Shown piece after piece: positions 1 to 11,250 of a stretch of DNA of 36,937 bases. The notes under the pieces are model-generated. The model did not search any database. It was not told where the DNA came from and saw only the letters and a program-made list of their open reading frames with translations. Origin of the DNA: Entrophospora sp. SA101. Lineage: Eukaryota; Glomeromycota; Glomeromycetes; Entrophosporales; Entrophosporaceae. Position numbers and translations under genes: made by a program. The DNA lies in the NCBI GenBank assembly GCA_958430865.1, contig CAUDNR010004599.1:8132-45068 (forward strand), written 5' to 3'. Each line of letters opens with the position of its first letter. Position 1 is the stretch's first letter.

Positions 1-469
1 AGGTGTTGTCAAAATCTTTTAGATTCTTAACATTTACTCTTTTAATTATTACGATTTTATTGAATGCTTTTATCAATGCATCGCCAATTCTCTCAGAAAA
101 ACGTACAGCAGTTAATGTTGCTATTGCAAGATTTGATAACGGCGGTAATGTAAAAAGAGTTTCTGGTGAAATCCGGTTTGCACAGATTTCAAAAACAATT
201 ACACGTATAACTGGACAATTCAACACTGGTTTTGTAAGTAAAATAAAAATGATTACAAATTCTTCATGGTTAATGATGATGGTAAAGTAATAGTCAATCT
301 TACTGATAAAATTAGAGATCAATTGTTTATTAATCGTCCTGGAACTGGACCATTAGAATTTGACAAAAAACTCAAAGTTAGAGATATGGCGAGTTTATTG
401 TTCGCTCAAGACGAGGATGGAGAAGAAATTGGAAATATGCGAATCAAACCTGAGCCTGAACCTGAATAA
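1..469 (+). pseudogene. Small secreted protein gene, 5' end outside window, one frame break
   Basis: The open frame enters from the left edge; its first in-window codons (GTG TTG TCA) are not a convincing eukaryotic start, so the ATG probably lies outside. The N-terminus is a clear signal peptide: a hydrophobic stretch (FLTFTLLIITILLNAF) followed by a likely cleavage after INA. The mature part is a short beta-rich domain with SGEIRFAQ, ITGQFNTGF, KVIVNLTDKIRD and PGTGPLEF segments and an acidic PEPEPE tail. The first frame runs to about 240; the second runs from about 242 to the TAA at 467-469. They join cleanly only if one base is removed from the A-rich run near 240-249. An intron from the GTAAGT at 234 to the TAG ending at 292 would be about 60 nt but is in the wrong phase. 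The domain resembles small CHRD/superoxide-dismutase-like secreted proteins of Glomeromycotina; that family link is inference. Confidence 0.55.
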
Positions 470-1393
470 TTAATACAATTAATTGTTAATGTTTATTATG
501 TATAATGTGATTTATGATGATTTTTAATGTATTAATATTACTAATTCTTCTAATATTAATGCTTTCTTGAGAATTAAATCATGTATTTTCTTTAAGACAA
601 TTTGTATTAATATTTCCGAATAAACAGATACATACATGTTTTTAATACTTGACCGCGGGTGTGAGTTACAATTTTTAAAGCAATTTACTACAAATAGTGA
701 TATAAAAACGTTGGCTTGCTGAGCCGTTTAAAAATTCCTTAGCCAGCTGACATCATTACTACGGTGCAGATCATCTATAATCATTAATTGCTTATAGTGA
801 CAATTGGTCAACTTCAAAATACTAAAACAAAAAAAAAAAAAATTATTATTATATTATTTCAAAAAATTTAACGATAAATTTTATTGTTCACGACCCAAGC
901 TTCAAACTTATCGGCTGGTTTTTTCTTAAACTGAAAATTGGCAAAGCCTTAGCATTTTGAAAATTCCGAATTTTGTTATACATTTAAGAAATTGAGACTA
1001 AGTAAATTCGTGTAACAAATTTTTTTTCATAGAATATTTTCTACAACATACATTTGATTTATTTGATTTATTTATTTCCTTTTTTTTATTAATAGATAAA
1101 AAGTTCCTTACAACAAAAAAGTTTAACGAACATAACATTAAAAGAAAATCATTACCAAATTTGGTCGTGAGATTCAAAATATTGTAACTTTCAAATTTAA
1201 AAAATCTATGAAAAGAAAATTTGAGACAAAATTTTTTTTTATATTAATAGACTCCCTTTTTAAAGCTGAATTGAATGATGGCGGTTTTTTTAAAATCCAA
1301 TGCATGGATTACATAATATTTCAAAATGTTTAACTTTTATCAAGTTTTATCAATGCTATCAGTTCCTAACTTTCATAAATTTTTGACCAATAG
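470..1393. other. AT-rich intergenic region
   Basis: No coherent reading frame longer than noise was found on either strand. The stretch holds A- and T-homopolymers (around 829-842 and 1020-1026) and a short GATTTATTT direct repeat near 1055-1075. The motif AATTCGTGTAACA near 1003-1015 resembles motifs at 14531 and 14761. Confidence 0.5.
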
Positions 1394-2460
1394 CGTTTCA
1401 CACAAATTCCTACTATCAATAATACCGAAAAAGATACGCCAGAAAGCCCTATGATTCTCACACCAAATAAAACGATAATTTTTGAACATATGTATGATCA
1501 GTATTCGTCGGCATACATTATTTGTGCATTTCATTCTGCCATCAATTATATCGAGAAATCAAACAATTAATAGGAAAGATTGAAAATTTATTTTTAGATA
1601 ACAGTATTGTAAAGAAGTTGGAATCCATATTCGATGCAGATCCTAGTGTCGTTGGATCAAAAATAATATTGGAAACAACAACACACTATAGCGATCAATC
1701 AGAAACCGGAAGGTTTCTTTTTTTATTAAACATTCTTTTTTAGCCTTTACGTCAAATTTCGAATATAGAAATCCAAAAATTTTTGATCGTGAAATCTCTG
1801 AGCGAACATTTACTGTTGAATGTATGTCTCCAATATTCAAGTCATTCAGAAATGCATTTCCGGAAATCAAGTACGATTGGATTGAAAAAGAAGTGGATTC
1901 AATTAAGATTGCCAATAAAATGTTTATGACGCAAGCTAGATTAAGAAAGACTGACCTTCTTGTCACCCATTTGGTAGATGGCAAAGAGATTGTGATGTTG
2001 AGGTTTCCGGTCCACCTTATAATCCACAAGAATCACATACAGTAGGAGATATAAAAAAATTGTTGATGATGGCAGTCTGTAATTTGTGCTACATATTTGG
2101 AAATGATCTTAATTGCAAGATTGAAGATGCAAAAAAAAATCAAATCATTTAGTATACAAGTAATCGGGGATAGATTAACACTTTTTTTCGGGTTCACTAT
2201 TTGATAAAAGGAAGTATTTGGCTGTGGAACTTGCATCTTGCATAATTCCATTTTCTTTAGATTCGATAGTGTACTTTTTGAAAATCTTTAATTTTTTTCA
2301 AATTCTAAAAAATGAAATCTTTGAACAAAAGAAGTTTAGGAAAAAAATGATGATCATTAATACACCAGGAGAAGACAAAATGAAAGTACGAGATTGGTTA
2401 CATTTTTCAGATCCTAGTTTAAAGCCATTTCCAGATTTTTTAGATGCTATCACCATTTAA
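1394..2460 (+). pseudogene. Decayed protein-coding gene, unknown family
   Basis: Several coding-like segments follow one another on the plus strand in different frames. They are 1394-1566 (TPNKTIIFEHMYDQYSSAYI), about 1560-1700 (IGKIENLFLDNSIVKKLESI), about 1700-2005 (FEYRNPKIFDREISERTFTV, then SFRNAFPEIKYDWIEKEVDS), about 2003-2150 (EVSGPPYNPQESHTVGDIKK, then NLCYIFGNDLNCKIEDAKK), a short VIGDRLTLFF piece near 2160-2195, and about 2205-2460 (DKRKYLAVELASCIIPFSLD, ending VRDWLHFSDP). At least four frame changes, an in-frame TAG near 2151 and no usable start make this a pseudogene. The pieces read like one protein of about 350 residues. I do not recognise a domain with a known activity. The VSGPP, GDI, IGDRLTLF and ELASC blocks suggest a lineage-specific repeated family. 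Confidence 0.6.
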
Positions 2461-3270
2461 TGTGAGTAATATAAAAATAATCAAAATTTTAGAAATGAAA
2501 TTATATACACATACAGTATATTACCATATTTTAAGCTTTTCTTGATCTTAATAATAATAATAAAGTTTTAATTGCTTTGTTAATTCGTTTATCAACATAT
2601 AAAAATTAAATATTTTCATAGATTTCAATTTCCTTACTAATTAACGTCATAGCGGATTTCTTGTCACAACGGATTTGAACAATCCTTTTTTTTTACTAAT
2701 AGTCATGTGATATTTCCCTTGATTATATATATAAAAATAGAGAGTGATATATAACACATTAATTAATACATGCAGCCCAAATTATTGTTACGCGTGCCGT
2801 AATTCAATTTTTGATCCCTGAAATTCTTGGTAATACCAATGCTCACTTTGTCTGGTTCTGTTGAATCCATTAAAACATTTTTCCTATACAGTGATAATAA
2901 TAATAAATAGTAGTAGCAAAGTGATTTCATTTTATTTTCTTTCCTTAAGCCATAGTACCATAGTAGTTATATTGATTATAAATATAATTATTGTAATTTA
3001 TAAAGGGGATAAGACCTTATTATTTATAATTTTACAATCCCTTAACAATAACAAAAATAACAATATAGAATTTGTTGTATCAAATCATGAATTAATACTT
3101 TATATTTTGTAAAATGAATAAAACGAAATAATATCACAGAAACCACCTCTTGCCATTAATATCAAGTTAATGCTAACCACAAATAATGTCAAATGACAAT
3201 CAACCATTCTTTGTTATATAAATGTAATGAAATGAAATCTTCCTATTGTAACAATTTTAAATATTATTAA
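2461..3270. other. Intergenic, AT-rich
   Basis: No supportable gene. Around 2662-2682 the sequence CTTGTCACAACGGATTT nearly matches part of the terminal inverted repeat of the MITE at 31268-31408 (CTTGTCATAACGGATTT), so it may be an eroded MITE end. A short open frame at 2861-3112 is low-complexity Ile/Asn/Ser translation of AT-rich DNA and is not called. Confidence 0.4.
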
Positions 3271-4528
3271 CTAATTTAATAATCCTAAATCTTGATATTT
3301 TTTTAATGTTTTCATTATTGCATCATGTTCATTACAAAATTTCATTGTTAAAGGTTTAGGTTCTCTCCAATTCTTCATTAAAATATTTAATGAATAGTCA
3401 CTAATATTATAAGCCCATAAACACAAATCATTCCTAATTTTTTTGGTAGTGTTTGATTTAACACCATTAATATTTTATCACCATCAAGTCCATAAAATCC
3501 ATCTTTGCCAAAATAACCCAAATGAGAATCATTAAAAGCATTAACAAGTACAATACTTTTTAACTTTGTACAACTATTGAGTACTCCTATTAATTCCTGA
3601 TCAAACTCATCATCATAAAGTGTTGATAAATTTTCTAAATTTATACAAGATTGTGCAATTGATTTAAATAGCTTCCTCATAAATTTGCCATCCCGAGTGT
3701 TATAGTTTTCCTTATTAAAATCAACATCCAGATTTTTAATTGTTTTTCCATTGATATTAATAAAATCAGACAAAGTCTAATAGGAATGATTGATATGCAA
3801 CACATACCCTCACAGTTTCAATACTTGGCAGCGAAATATTTTTCAAATTATTTAATCTATAATCAACAATTGTTGATAAAGTCTCTAAATTTTTAAATGT
3901 TGGTATTAATGAATTTTCCAAATTAATCTCTCCATCAGATTCATAAGAAGTTATTGATTGTGAATGTGTTAGTATTGCTTCTTTTAATTCATCTGGTAAA
4001 ATTTGTTCATTTTCTGCTTCAATAATTAAATATTTAATTTGCTTTTGTGCTTTAATTAGCTGTGGCAATTTATATATATATTTATCATTACTATTGTAAT
4101 ATATTTTTAATGATTGAATATTTTTACAAACATTTAATAATTTATCAAAAATTTCACTATTAACAGAACTAAAACATTCTAATTTATAAAGATTCTGAAA
4201 GATATTATCAAATCTATGATGATTAATTAACAAATTACAATCTATATAATTAATAGTACTACATACTCTAATACCTGCTGAATGGTCTAAAATAAATTCT
4301 ACTAATTTATTTTTGTAAAATTTGTGATGCACCAATTTTTATCAGTATTTGAAAACCATAATAATCAGAAGGACTAGTACTAAATCTGGCATAATTATAT
4401 AACAGTGGTTTCTCCAATAGTTCCAAAGTTAATCCAATGTGATTTCTAGTTAAGAAATCCTTATCTTCTTCCAATAAACAATTAATTATTTTGATGCTGT
4501 CTTCACAAACAAAAATGGATTTTTCCAT
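3271..4528 (-). pseudogene. F-box/LRR-type protein gene, frameshifted
   Basis: The minus strand starts with ATG at 4528 (MEKSIFVCEDSIKI) and gives a chain of leucine- and asparagine-rich repeats typical of the expanded F-box/LRR family of Rhizophagus. Recognisable pieces are LLEEDKDFL, LLEKPLLYNYARF, NLYKLECFSS, FKNLETLSTI, NINGKTIKNLDVDF, NLENLSTLYDDEFDQELIGV, SCTKLKSIVLVNAF, and a C-terminal NWREPKPLTMKF segment ending at the TAG at 3271-3273. The frame changes near 4335, near 3770 and near 3430. Each junction rejoins homologous-looking protein, and no GT-AG intron explains the shifts. The N-terminal F-box itself is not visible, so the copy is also 5'-truncated or begins after it. Functional relatives would be substrate adaptors of SCF ubiquitin ligases (family knowledge). 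This copy is unlikely to encode one. Confidence 0.6.
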
Positions 4529-5324
4529 AAAGTTGAAATATTAATATAATGCCATTGTTTGTTGACAAGAATACAAGAATATAATGTTTTATAGTCATCT
4601 TTGATGTATTTGGATATTTTTAGTTAAAAGTTCAGGTGGCAAATCGAACATTTTTTTTTTAGGTAGAAAATAATATAGTTTTTATAAAATATTTAAAGTC
4701 TGTCAATCACTTTGTTGATCATTAAATCAACCAATAAGAATGCAAAATCATAATCAACAAATTAATTCGTGTTACCATTGTTAATCTGATCCTCTGATAA
4801 TTATAATTGTGAAAATGGAGTAGTGATCTCGTAAAATCACCAGCGAAATTAAAGATATCACTTTTTTATATGAGTTTAATTATAATTTATTCGAGGTCAT
4901 ATGAATTGATCGACGAGGGGTCGAATTTTTCCCAACCAAATTTGGAAATCTCCCTTACTGTACTGTAACGTATCAAGCAAAATTCGTTAATTGATTGGTT
5001 GTTGCATTTGTATATCAATTCCAAATTTATACAATCCCGCATTGTCAAATTTTAGCCCCTGAAATCTTTTGATTCCTTGCATTCAAAAATTATAACTTCT
5101 TTAATTAACTTTTTTCAATAAACAAAAAATTATTTTTTATTTATTTAACTATTTTTATTTTACAACTTCTTTTTATTTAACAACTTTCTTTTGACAAGCT
5201 CAAGAAATTTATTTTATTTATCAAAAAAACTTATATAAATAATCTAAATTTATATATTTTTTTTTTTTAATCCTTAATCTGCACTCTTTTGTTTGAAGTT
5301 GGTTATTTATTTATAGTGGTTTTT

Positions 5325-5356
5325 CACACACACACACATCCACCACACACACACAT
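5325..5356. repeat. CA microsatellite
   Basis: Two CA/ACAC tracts are separated by a short TCCAC interruption, about 170-200 bp upstream of the ATG at 5524. This is an ordinary simple repeat; any promoter role is unproven. Confidence 0.8.
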
Positions 5357-5407
5357 ACGTAAAATATATCTAAAAAGGTTTGAATTTTTATAGTTGTTTT
5401 TTTCTCG

Positions 5408-5425
5408 TTTTTTTTTTTTTTTTTT
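5408..5425. repeat. Poly-T tract upstream of the coiled-coil gene
   Basis: A homopolymeric T run lies about 100 bp upstream of the ATG at 5524. Such tracts are common in fungal promoters as nucleosome-poor DNA. No TATA box was singled out. Confidence 0.5.
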
Positions 5426-5523
5426 GATTTTGTTTATTCAAAATTTTGCCTGAACTAGATTTCGACGATTTCTCATTAACAAGCAAACTGTCAGACTATA
5501 CAGTTATTAACACAACAACAGAA

Positions 5524-6728
5524 ATGAATAATGGAGAACTTGGTAAGTAATCATTACATTTTACATATAATAAATAAATTTATCAATTAAAGAATTATTT
5601 ATAACGAATCTATATTCAGTTTCAAATAGTCAAAAAGTGGTTATTTATTGTTAAATTTTTTTTTACAATAAATATATACTTTTTACATTATAATTTATAA
5701 CTCTTTAAACCCAAACCTGTAATATATATATTTATATATATATATATTTGACATGTATGATTTTTATTAAATTTATAAATTTATTTATTAATAAATTTAT
5801 AGTAGATTCGGGTACAGTCAACTCCCTTAAACAACAAGTTCATAATCTTCGACACGATCTAGCAGAAAGAAATGCATTGCTTAATACAGTACAAAAGCAA
5901 CTTAATAATAATAAACGTCAACCAAATTCATCAAATGTTATAGCGACCAACGAATCTACGACTGGTAGATTTATTGAGCATTTACAAGTTGAAATAGACA
6001 ATTTAAGAAAAGAATTAAATGAATCGAAAACTCAAGCTCAAACTGCAAAAATTTCTCGTGAAAAATCTGAACGACAAGTACAAGAACATACGGCAACACA
6101 TCAAACTCTAAGGCTTGAGATTGATTCATTGAAAAGGATGCTTGAAAGAAAAGAAAGACAGACAAAAGAGTTGGAGGAATCATCACGAGATTATGAAAAA
6201 AAAAGTACATATATGAAATTTGAACGTGATAATGCAAGCACTAAGCTTCGACAAGCAGAATTGAAGGTATCCGATTTGGAAAGAAAATTATCCGAAGCTT
6301 TGGCTTGTAAAGAAAAAGCTGAATACGAGTATAAACTTTTATCTAAAGAAATGCAAAGTTTCAAAGCTAGATACGCCAAAGATGTTGAAACTGTTAAACA
6401 AGAGTTTAAAGAGCTTCGCCAAGAATTAAATTCAACTTCAAGACATCTAGAGGATGTTGTCTTAATGGCAGGTGTACGTGTCGAAGAATTAACGTCTGAA
6501 CGTAAAGTTAATGTGGATAATTTAGAAAGTGTTTATTCCAAATTGAAAGAAAACCAAGAAAAATACACAGCAGAACTAATTAAAGAAGTGAAGGAAATAA
6601 AAATAGATGTAGAAAACACGAGTAAAAAAACTGATGAATATGCAGATCAAGTCAGCAAAATGAAAGGTGAAATAACTGGAAAATTAAATTGGTTGAAACG
6701 TGTTGAACGTGTTCAACAAGAAGGCTGA
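5524..6728 (+). CDS. Coiled-coil protein, possibly SHE3-like
   Basis: Exon 1 is tiny: ATG at 5524, encoding MNNGEL, with a GTAAGT donor at 5543. A 260-nt intron ends in TTTATAG at 5802, and the split codon G|TA restores the frame (VDSGTVNSLKQQ). Exon 2 then runs uninterrupted to the TGA at 6726-6728, for a protein of about 314 residues. It is charged and almost entirely alpha-helical with long coiled-coil heptads: VHNLRHDLAERNALLNTV, then IDSLKRMLERKERQTKELEE, then LRQAELKVSDLERKLSEAL, then a helical tail rich in Lys and Glu. There is no signal peptide or membrane segment, so it is probably cytoplasmic. The LERKERQ...LE pattern and overall layout resemble fungal SHE3-type mRNA-transport adaptors (named SWI5-dependent HO expression protein 3), but coiled coils match each other easily and the assignment is tentative. 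The gene itself is well supported, with an intact frame and clean splice sites. Confidence 0.8.
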
Positions 6729-7029
6729 GAAAATAAAAGTTAAGGATAAATATATTTTTTTAAATTATTAAAAAAAATTAGAATAATAATTATAATTATA
6801 ATTGACAATATAATTGAATTAATAACAATTTTTGAGTTCTATTTGTTTTATTATTTAATTAAATAGTTAAATTTGTAGACTCTAGGTGTAGATTTAAATA
6901 TTTAAATATTAAATTAGTTAATTAGTATATGAATAATTTAGTTATTTTGGGTTTTTTGAGGGTTACAATATGACGATGTATTTATATAATAATAATGATA
7001 TACAAAAAAAAATATTTATTTATTTAATT

Positions 7030-7066
<37 letters not shown>

Positions 7067-7381
7067 TTTTAAATAAATATTTTTATTTGCTATCTTTTAT
7101 TTTTTTTATTTACTATTTAATTAATATAACAAATGGACCTGGACATTCTATTCTTTTTTATCGTAATAATAATGATACGAGAATAATGGTTTTTTTAAAA
7201 AATATTAGTAAAATCAAATTGATTAATTATTAAAAAATAATATATATATAATAATGGTAGTTGGTTGATAAGAATTTTGATAAAAATTATTCATTGTTCG
7301 TTATATATTAAATATTCTCGTTGATCCTATATGGACAATGACATTTCTATAACACCTATCGATATCAAGAAACACAACTAA
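6729..7381. other. Intergenic between convergent genes
   Basis: AT-rich 3' flank with an AAT microsatellite at 7031-7066 and short TA runs near 7236-7250. The open frame at 6970-7233 is mostly poly-Asn translation of the AAT repeat and is not a gene. Confidence 0.6.
7031..7066. repeat. AAT microsatellite
   Basis: About twelve consecutive AAT/ATA units. Simple sequence repeat in the 3' intergenic region. Confidence 0.9.
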
Positions 7382-8280
7382 TTAATAGGCATTTATGTTT
7401 GGATAAGAATTAGCGACCATGCAAGAATATCTAAAGGTATGTCTTGGCATTTCTATCAGATATAAATCTTCAATGAACAATCTCGGTAAATACAATTTAA
7501 TTTTTTCTGTGTAATAACATATAAAGAACACCATCATGTTTGGCCTTTGATCTTTCATTACACTATTCATAATAAGTGTTGAAATCTAATATCAGTAAAA
7601 AATTTATATTTACTTAATTTAGAATGATATGTATAAAATTTAACATATCGGCTTATTTATTTTTAGATCTATACCAAATGTTCTTTATCATTAAAAGTTT
7701 CTGCGATTAGTGGATTTGTAATCTTGTCACTATAACGAGAACCAGCAACACCACAATCAAATAGAACACCTCTATTTCGATGAGTTATGTATGGCATAAA
7801 GTCAATTGTATAACAATTAGATAAGAAGCCTATCATTATATCATAGTCATATAGACATTTTGACCAAAATCAGGATTATGACAATAATTCACAATGGGTT
7901 TTGGAAGTGGTTGTGCCTCATAACTGATACTTGATAATTCACCACAAGTTTTAGAATACCTTTATCACCATATTTGTTTAATAAAAGTTTTTATTATCCG
8001 TTTTTTTTGCACAGGACCTTTCTCTTTTCGCGAACTTTTGTATTGTATCGTTCCTTCCTAAAAATATTCAATACTATCTTCAGCAGACGGTTCTACCTTA
8101 TTGTTTTAAAAGGAATGGAATGGATTAAGTAATATGTATTTCTTATTTAATTTAAAAGCGCTCTAAAATCTGGACTAGTACTTGTCACCTTTCTTCATTT
8201 TGATTCAGGTAATTAATTGTTAATAATTCTTTCGCACGAGGAAAATTATCCATTGAAAAGAGAAATGACAACATGATAAG
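7382..8280 (-). pseudogene. Decayed spliced gene, unknown product
   Basis: The 3' exon runs from 7585 down to the TAA at 7382-7384 (68 codons including stop; contains MVFFICYYTEKIKLYLPRLF and IEMPRHTFRYSCMVANSYP). An 89-nt intron (7586-7674, GTATAG...TATTAG) joins it in phase to an upstream segment at 7675-7851 that reads YDYDIMIGFLSNCYTIDFMP and then GVLFDCGVAGSRYSDKITNP. Farther upstream, coding-like text continues only in shifted frames with stops: ELSSISYEAQPLPKPIVNYC near 7850-7960, then KEKGPVQKKRIIKTFIKQIW and VEPSAEDSIEYF near 7960-8110, and perhaps MDNFPRAKELLTINYLNQNE near 8180-8270. The in-phase intron suggests a once real gene. Frameshifts and stops upstream make it a pseudogene. 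I do not recognise the family. Confidence 0.5.
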
Positions 8281-8526
8281 TTCCAAGATAATATAAAGTT
8301 ATATATAGTAATGTATTAGGTCATACGGGATCCAAGTATTAATATATTAATTTAACATTACTCAGTAAATTACTAACGATGACTAGATCAGTCGAGTGTT
8401 AGCAGAAATAAATAATACCTAATTTACTTTTTTTAATAAAAACTCGCGAGAAAATTTTCGCGAAACCATTAAACTTGTAATTTTTATTTCTCATTACATT
8501 ATTATTATTAATACATGACAAATATC

Positions 8527-9705
8527 TTACTTATTTTTATTTAACGCCTTCTCTAATAATTTAAGAATCTCATCAGAATTACTTTTACTAAAATCTGGAC
8601 AATCTTCCATGCTCACACCAATATATGGTCCCTCATGATCTCTAATATTAAGTTTTAATGGTTTAACTGACAAAGAGCATTTATTATCTTCTTGACCTTG
8701 ACATTCTATTATAGCATCAGTTGGCGCTTTAGCAGGATCTGATATCCAAAATTCACTACCACTGTGTTTATAGTCGAGGAATTTTGGTGGTAATCTTGGT
8801 ACTGCATCTTCAAAATTTACTATACGATTGAGTTTAAGTTGACTATCAACAAAATTAGCAAATTCTTGATTTCCAATACGAGGTAAACCATATGTGAAAA
8901 TAAATAAATTTTCTTCAGAAACTAATTTTTTATTATTTTGTACCAAATCTAAGGCCGTAAGTGTTGCAATGGCTTTTTTTGTCAAAAACAAAATATTAAA
9001 TATTAAAATATTAATATATAGATTGATTAAATAAATAAATAAGCAAATTAGTTTAATGAATAAAATTTATCTTACCACCGCCTAAACTATGACCAGTTAG
9101 AACAACTTTAAAATCAGGATTTGTCTCCATGAAATTTGTTACTTCCTCAATAACATCTTTTCTTGATTCAAGAAATGCTTTAAAGAACCCTGTATGAACT
9201 TTCGCATTTGGTGCTGGAGGATAAGGTCTCAACACTAATGATCCATCTGTCAATATATTTCTAAAACTTGTCCTTACGGTTCCTCTATAAGAGACAATGA
9301 GTTGCTTTGATGTAGAATCTTTAGCAATAAAAACTGTAAATTTCGAAAATTAGTAATCGTAATAATAATATAATAGTAACAATAAGATTTTTTTAATTCC
9401 TTTTTACCTTGAGTGTCTGTTTTGGGAGCGGTAATTACTTTAATAACAACAGTTTCTGGCACTGTTTTACAAGTTGGACAATCCCATTTAACAATATCTT
9501 CAACTCTGCAATAAGCTGCACTAGCGTAATTTGCAAATGTTGTAAAAGTTTTTATTTGTTCATTTGATATTGACTTTATTTTGCTAACTGGTCTTGCATT
9601 AGTACTTTGAATAACTGATGACAAAACCAACAAACATATCAAAACCATCAATATCAATGGAGTATTTTGATTACGGAATTGTTTACTAGAATAATTAGTA
9701 GCCAT
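8527..9705 (-). CDS. Secreted class 3 lipase
   Basis: Three exons on the minus strand: 9705-9408, 9333-9076 and 8972-8527. Introns are 74 and 103 nt (GTAAAA...TTACAG and GTAAGA...AAAAAG). Both splice in phase, giving 1002 nt and a 333-residue protein. The N-terminus is a signal peptide or signal anchor (TPLILMVLICLLVLSSVI) with a likely cleavage after STNA near residue 37. The alpha/beta-hydrolase core is complete. The nucleophile elbow GHSLGGA is split by intron 2, with Ser182. Asp241 lies in FEDAVPRLPP and His298 in RDHEGPYIGV, matching the Ser-Asp-His order of Rhizomucor-type lipases (Lipase_3 family). TYGLPRIGN and YKHSGSEFWI are further family blocks. It should hydrolyse acylglycerols outside the cell or in the secretory route. 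The upstream flank carries a GGAT/GATG microsatellite. No damage was seen. Confidence 0.9.
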
Positions 9706-9779
9706 TGTCTTGTTTATTTATAAATTTTATCTACTTTCTAATTAAAGTCTATTTTTAAATCAGTTTTCTAAAATTTAAA

Positions 9780-9845
9780 GGATAGAATGATGGATGAATG
9801 TATGGATGGATGGATGGATTAATGGATAGAGGATGGAGTAAGGAA
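9780..9845. repeat. Degenerate GGAT/GATG tetranucleotide repeat
   Basis: Repeated GGATGGAT and GGATGAAT-type units lie about 75-140 bp upstream of the lipase ATG. This is a simple repeat in the likely promoter region; a regulatory role is not shown. Confidence 0.7.
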
Positions 9846-10640
9846 GGAATAAATGTGTAGATGGATTAAGTGAAGGTGAAGATAAGATCAAATACAATAC
9901 AATTGTATATGAAAGGAATGTGAATATAGAATATGGTAAAAATAAGAAATTAGTTGATGGAAAATGATTTCGAAACGATTATTTTTACGCATATTTATAT
10001 ATAAATATTTTTTCTTTTATGCATTTGTGCTTTTTACGGTTTTATACATCATCGGCTATTTTTGTTGCGTGAACAATGTCCGTGTAACCCCGAAGTTTTA
10101 ATTTTGTTTATAATTAATATTAGCTTTGTTTTATAACTTTGGTAAATTAATAAATCAGACACTGGAGTACATAATTTTTAATACATTGTTTGTTTATATC
10201 TTCCTATTTTAGTAAAGAATGGACAATAAAGACGTCAATTCAAAAAAATAGGTCATTTTGCAAGTGTAAAAAATTTTTTCATTGGTCAAAACTACTTTTA
10301 CGTGATATTTTCCACTCAAAATTTTGTGTAGTGCAATATATATATATTAATATGTTTTAACAACTGACTAAATTTAGTATTATAGTGAGTGGTGTTGGTT
10401 TTAAAAGACCGAACGAATTATAGTCTTATAGGACCAGCAGATCTCTCTTAATAAGGAAATTTTGAATAAAATTTATTTTGTCTTCGTTTATCCTAAAATT
10501 CAATGTAATAATAATAAATAATTTTGTTAAAATATTACTATATTCCAAAGTTTTATGGATATGTGATTCAGCCTTTTTCGTTTTAATATTTTTTATATTT
10601 GAATTTTTATTTTTATATTTTTATTTATTTATAACTCATT
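9846..10640. other. Intergenic, AT-rich
   Basis: Nothing supportable. The short open frame at 10478-10696 is hydrophobic low-complexity translation of T-rich DNA and has no start context or homologous look. Confidence 0.4.
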
Positions 10641-10649
10641 TTTATTATT

Positions 10650-11250
10650 TATTTCTTTATTGTCCGTTTATAAATTCAGAGAGTAACCTTTTATAAAAAA
10701 AGTTATTATATATACTTTGTCTTGTAAGATAAATTTTTTTTGTGTATACAAACAAATAAAATAAATCTCTGATGTTGTCCTTATGTGTAACATTTATTAA
10801 AATTCCTTTTGTTTGTATTGCCCGAGCCTTGGATAATAATTTCCGCGAACATGATTTATCGAAACTATCCATCATTATTGTTCATTTCAGATTAATCAAA
10901 TATAAATTCATTAAATAATTCACTTTCTAGAGCTACTCCCTAAATAAATCCATAAAATAAAAATAAAAATAAAAAGAAATAAAGAAAATATAAAACAGAG
11001 GAAAATAATTATACACGGGATTAGTATGAAGACTAGCCATTTTGTTACTTCATTGTTAAAGATAGGTTTGTTGTTATTATAAAATACAAAAATCAAAGGC
11101 AACAACAAGAACAACGACAACGACAAGGGCAATGACAATGACAATTTTTTAGTATGCTTATCAGGTACATATGTTTTTTTAAGATGATCAGGGTAATTGC
11201 ATACGTTCATTTATATGTTTTAAAGGTTCAACCATCTGGTTCCCTTACTC
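10650..11250. repeat. Dispersed repeat, copy 1 (possible eroded solo LTR)
   Basis: This stretch shares several blocks, in the same order, with 32620-33260. The shared blocks are GCCCGAGCC / GCCTGAGCC, GAGCTACTCCCTAAATAAA / AAGCTACTCTAAAATAAA, ACGGGATTAGTATGAA (nearly exact, about 11013 and 32920), CATTGTTAAAGATAG / TATTGTTAGAGATAG, and AAAGGTTCAACCATCTGGTTC / AAAGGTTCTATCATCTAGTTC. Between the blocks the two copies have diverged. Length, order and isolation from coding sequence would suit an old solo LTR or another non-coding repeat. I could not define ends or a target duplication. Confidence 0.45.

Larger units (their letters stand above)
4529..5523. other. Intergenic and 5' region of the coiled-coil gene
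   Basis: No gene was found. The motif AATTCGTGTTACCA at about 4764-4777 resembles a segment near 22557 and 34053 (TTTCGTGTTACCAG). The stretch from about 5100 is T-rich. It holds the CA microsatellite and the poly-T tract listed separately and probably contains the promoter and 5' UTR of the gene starting at 5524. Confidence 0.4.

Noticed and set aside
1643..2251. Minus-strand frames at 1643-2029 and 2033-2251
   Set aside because: The plus strand here carries the more coherent decayed protein; these are shadows.
10920..11210. 96-codon minus frame with LSLPLSLSLFLLLPL
   Set aside because: Hydrophobic translation of A-rich sequence inside dispersed repeat copy 1; no homologous block and no signal for a gene.
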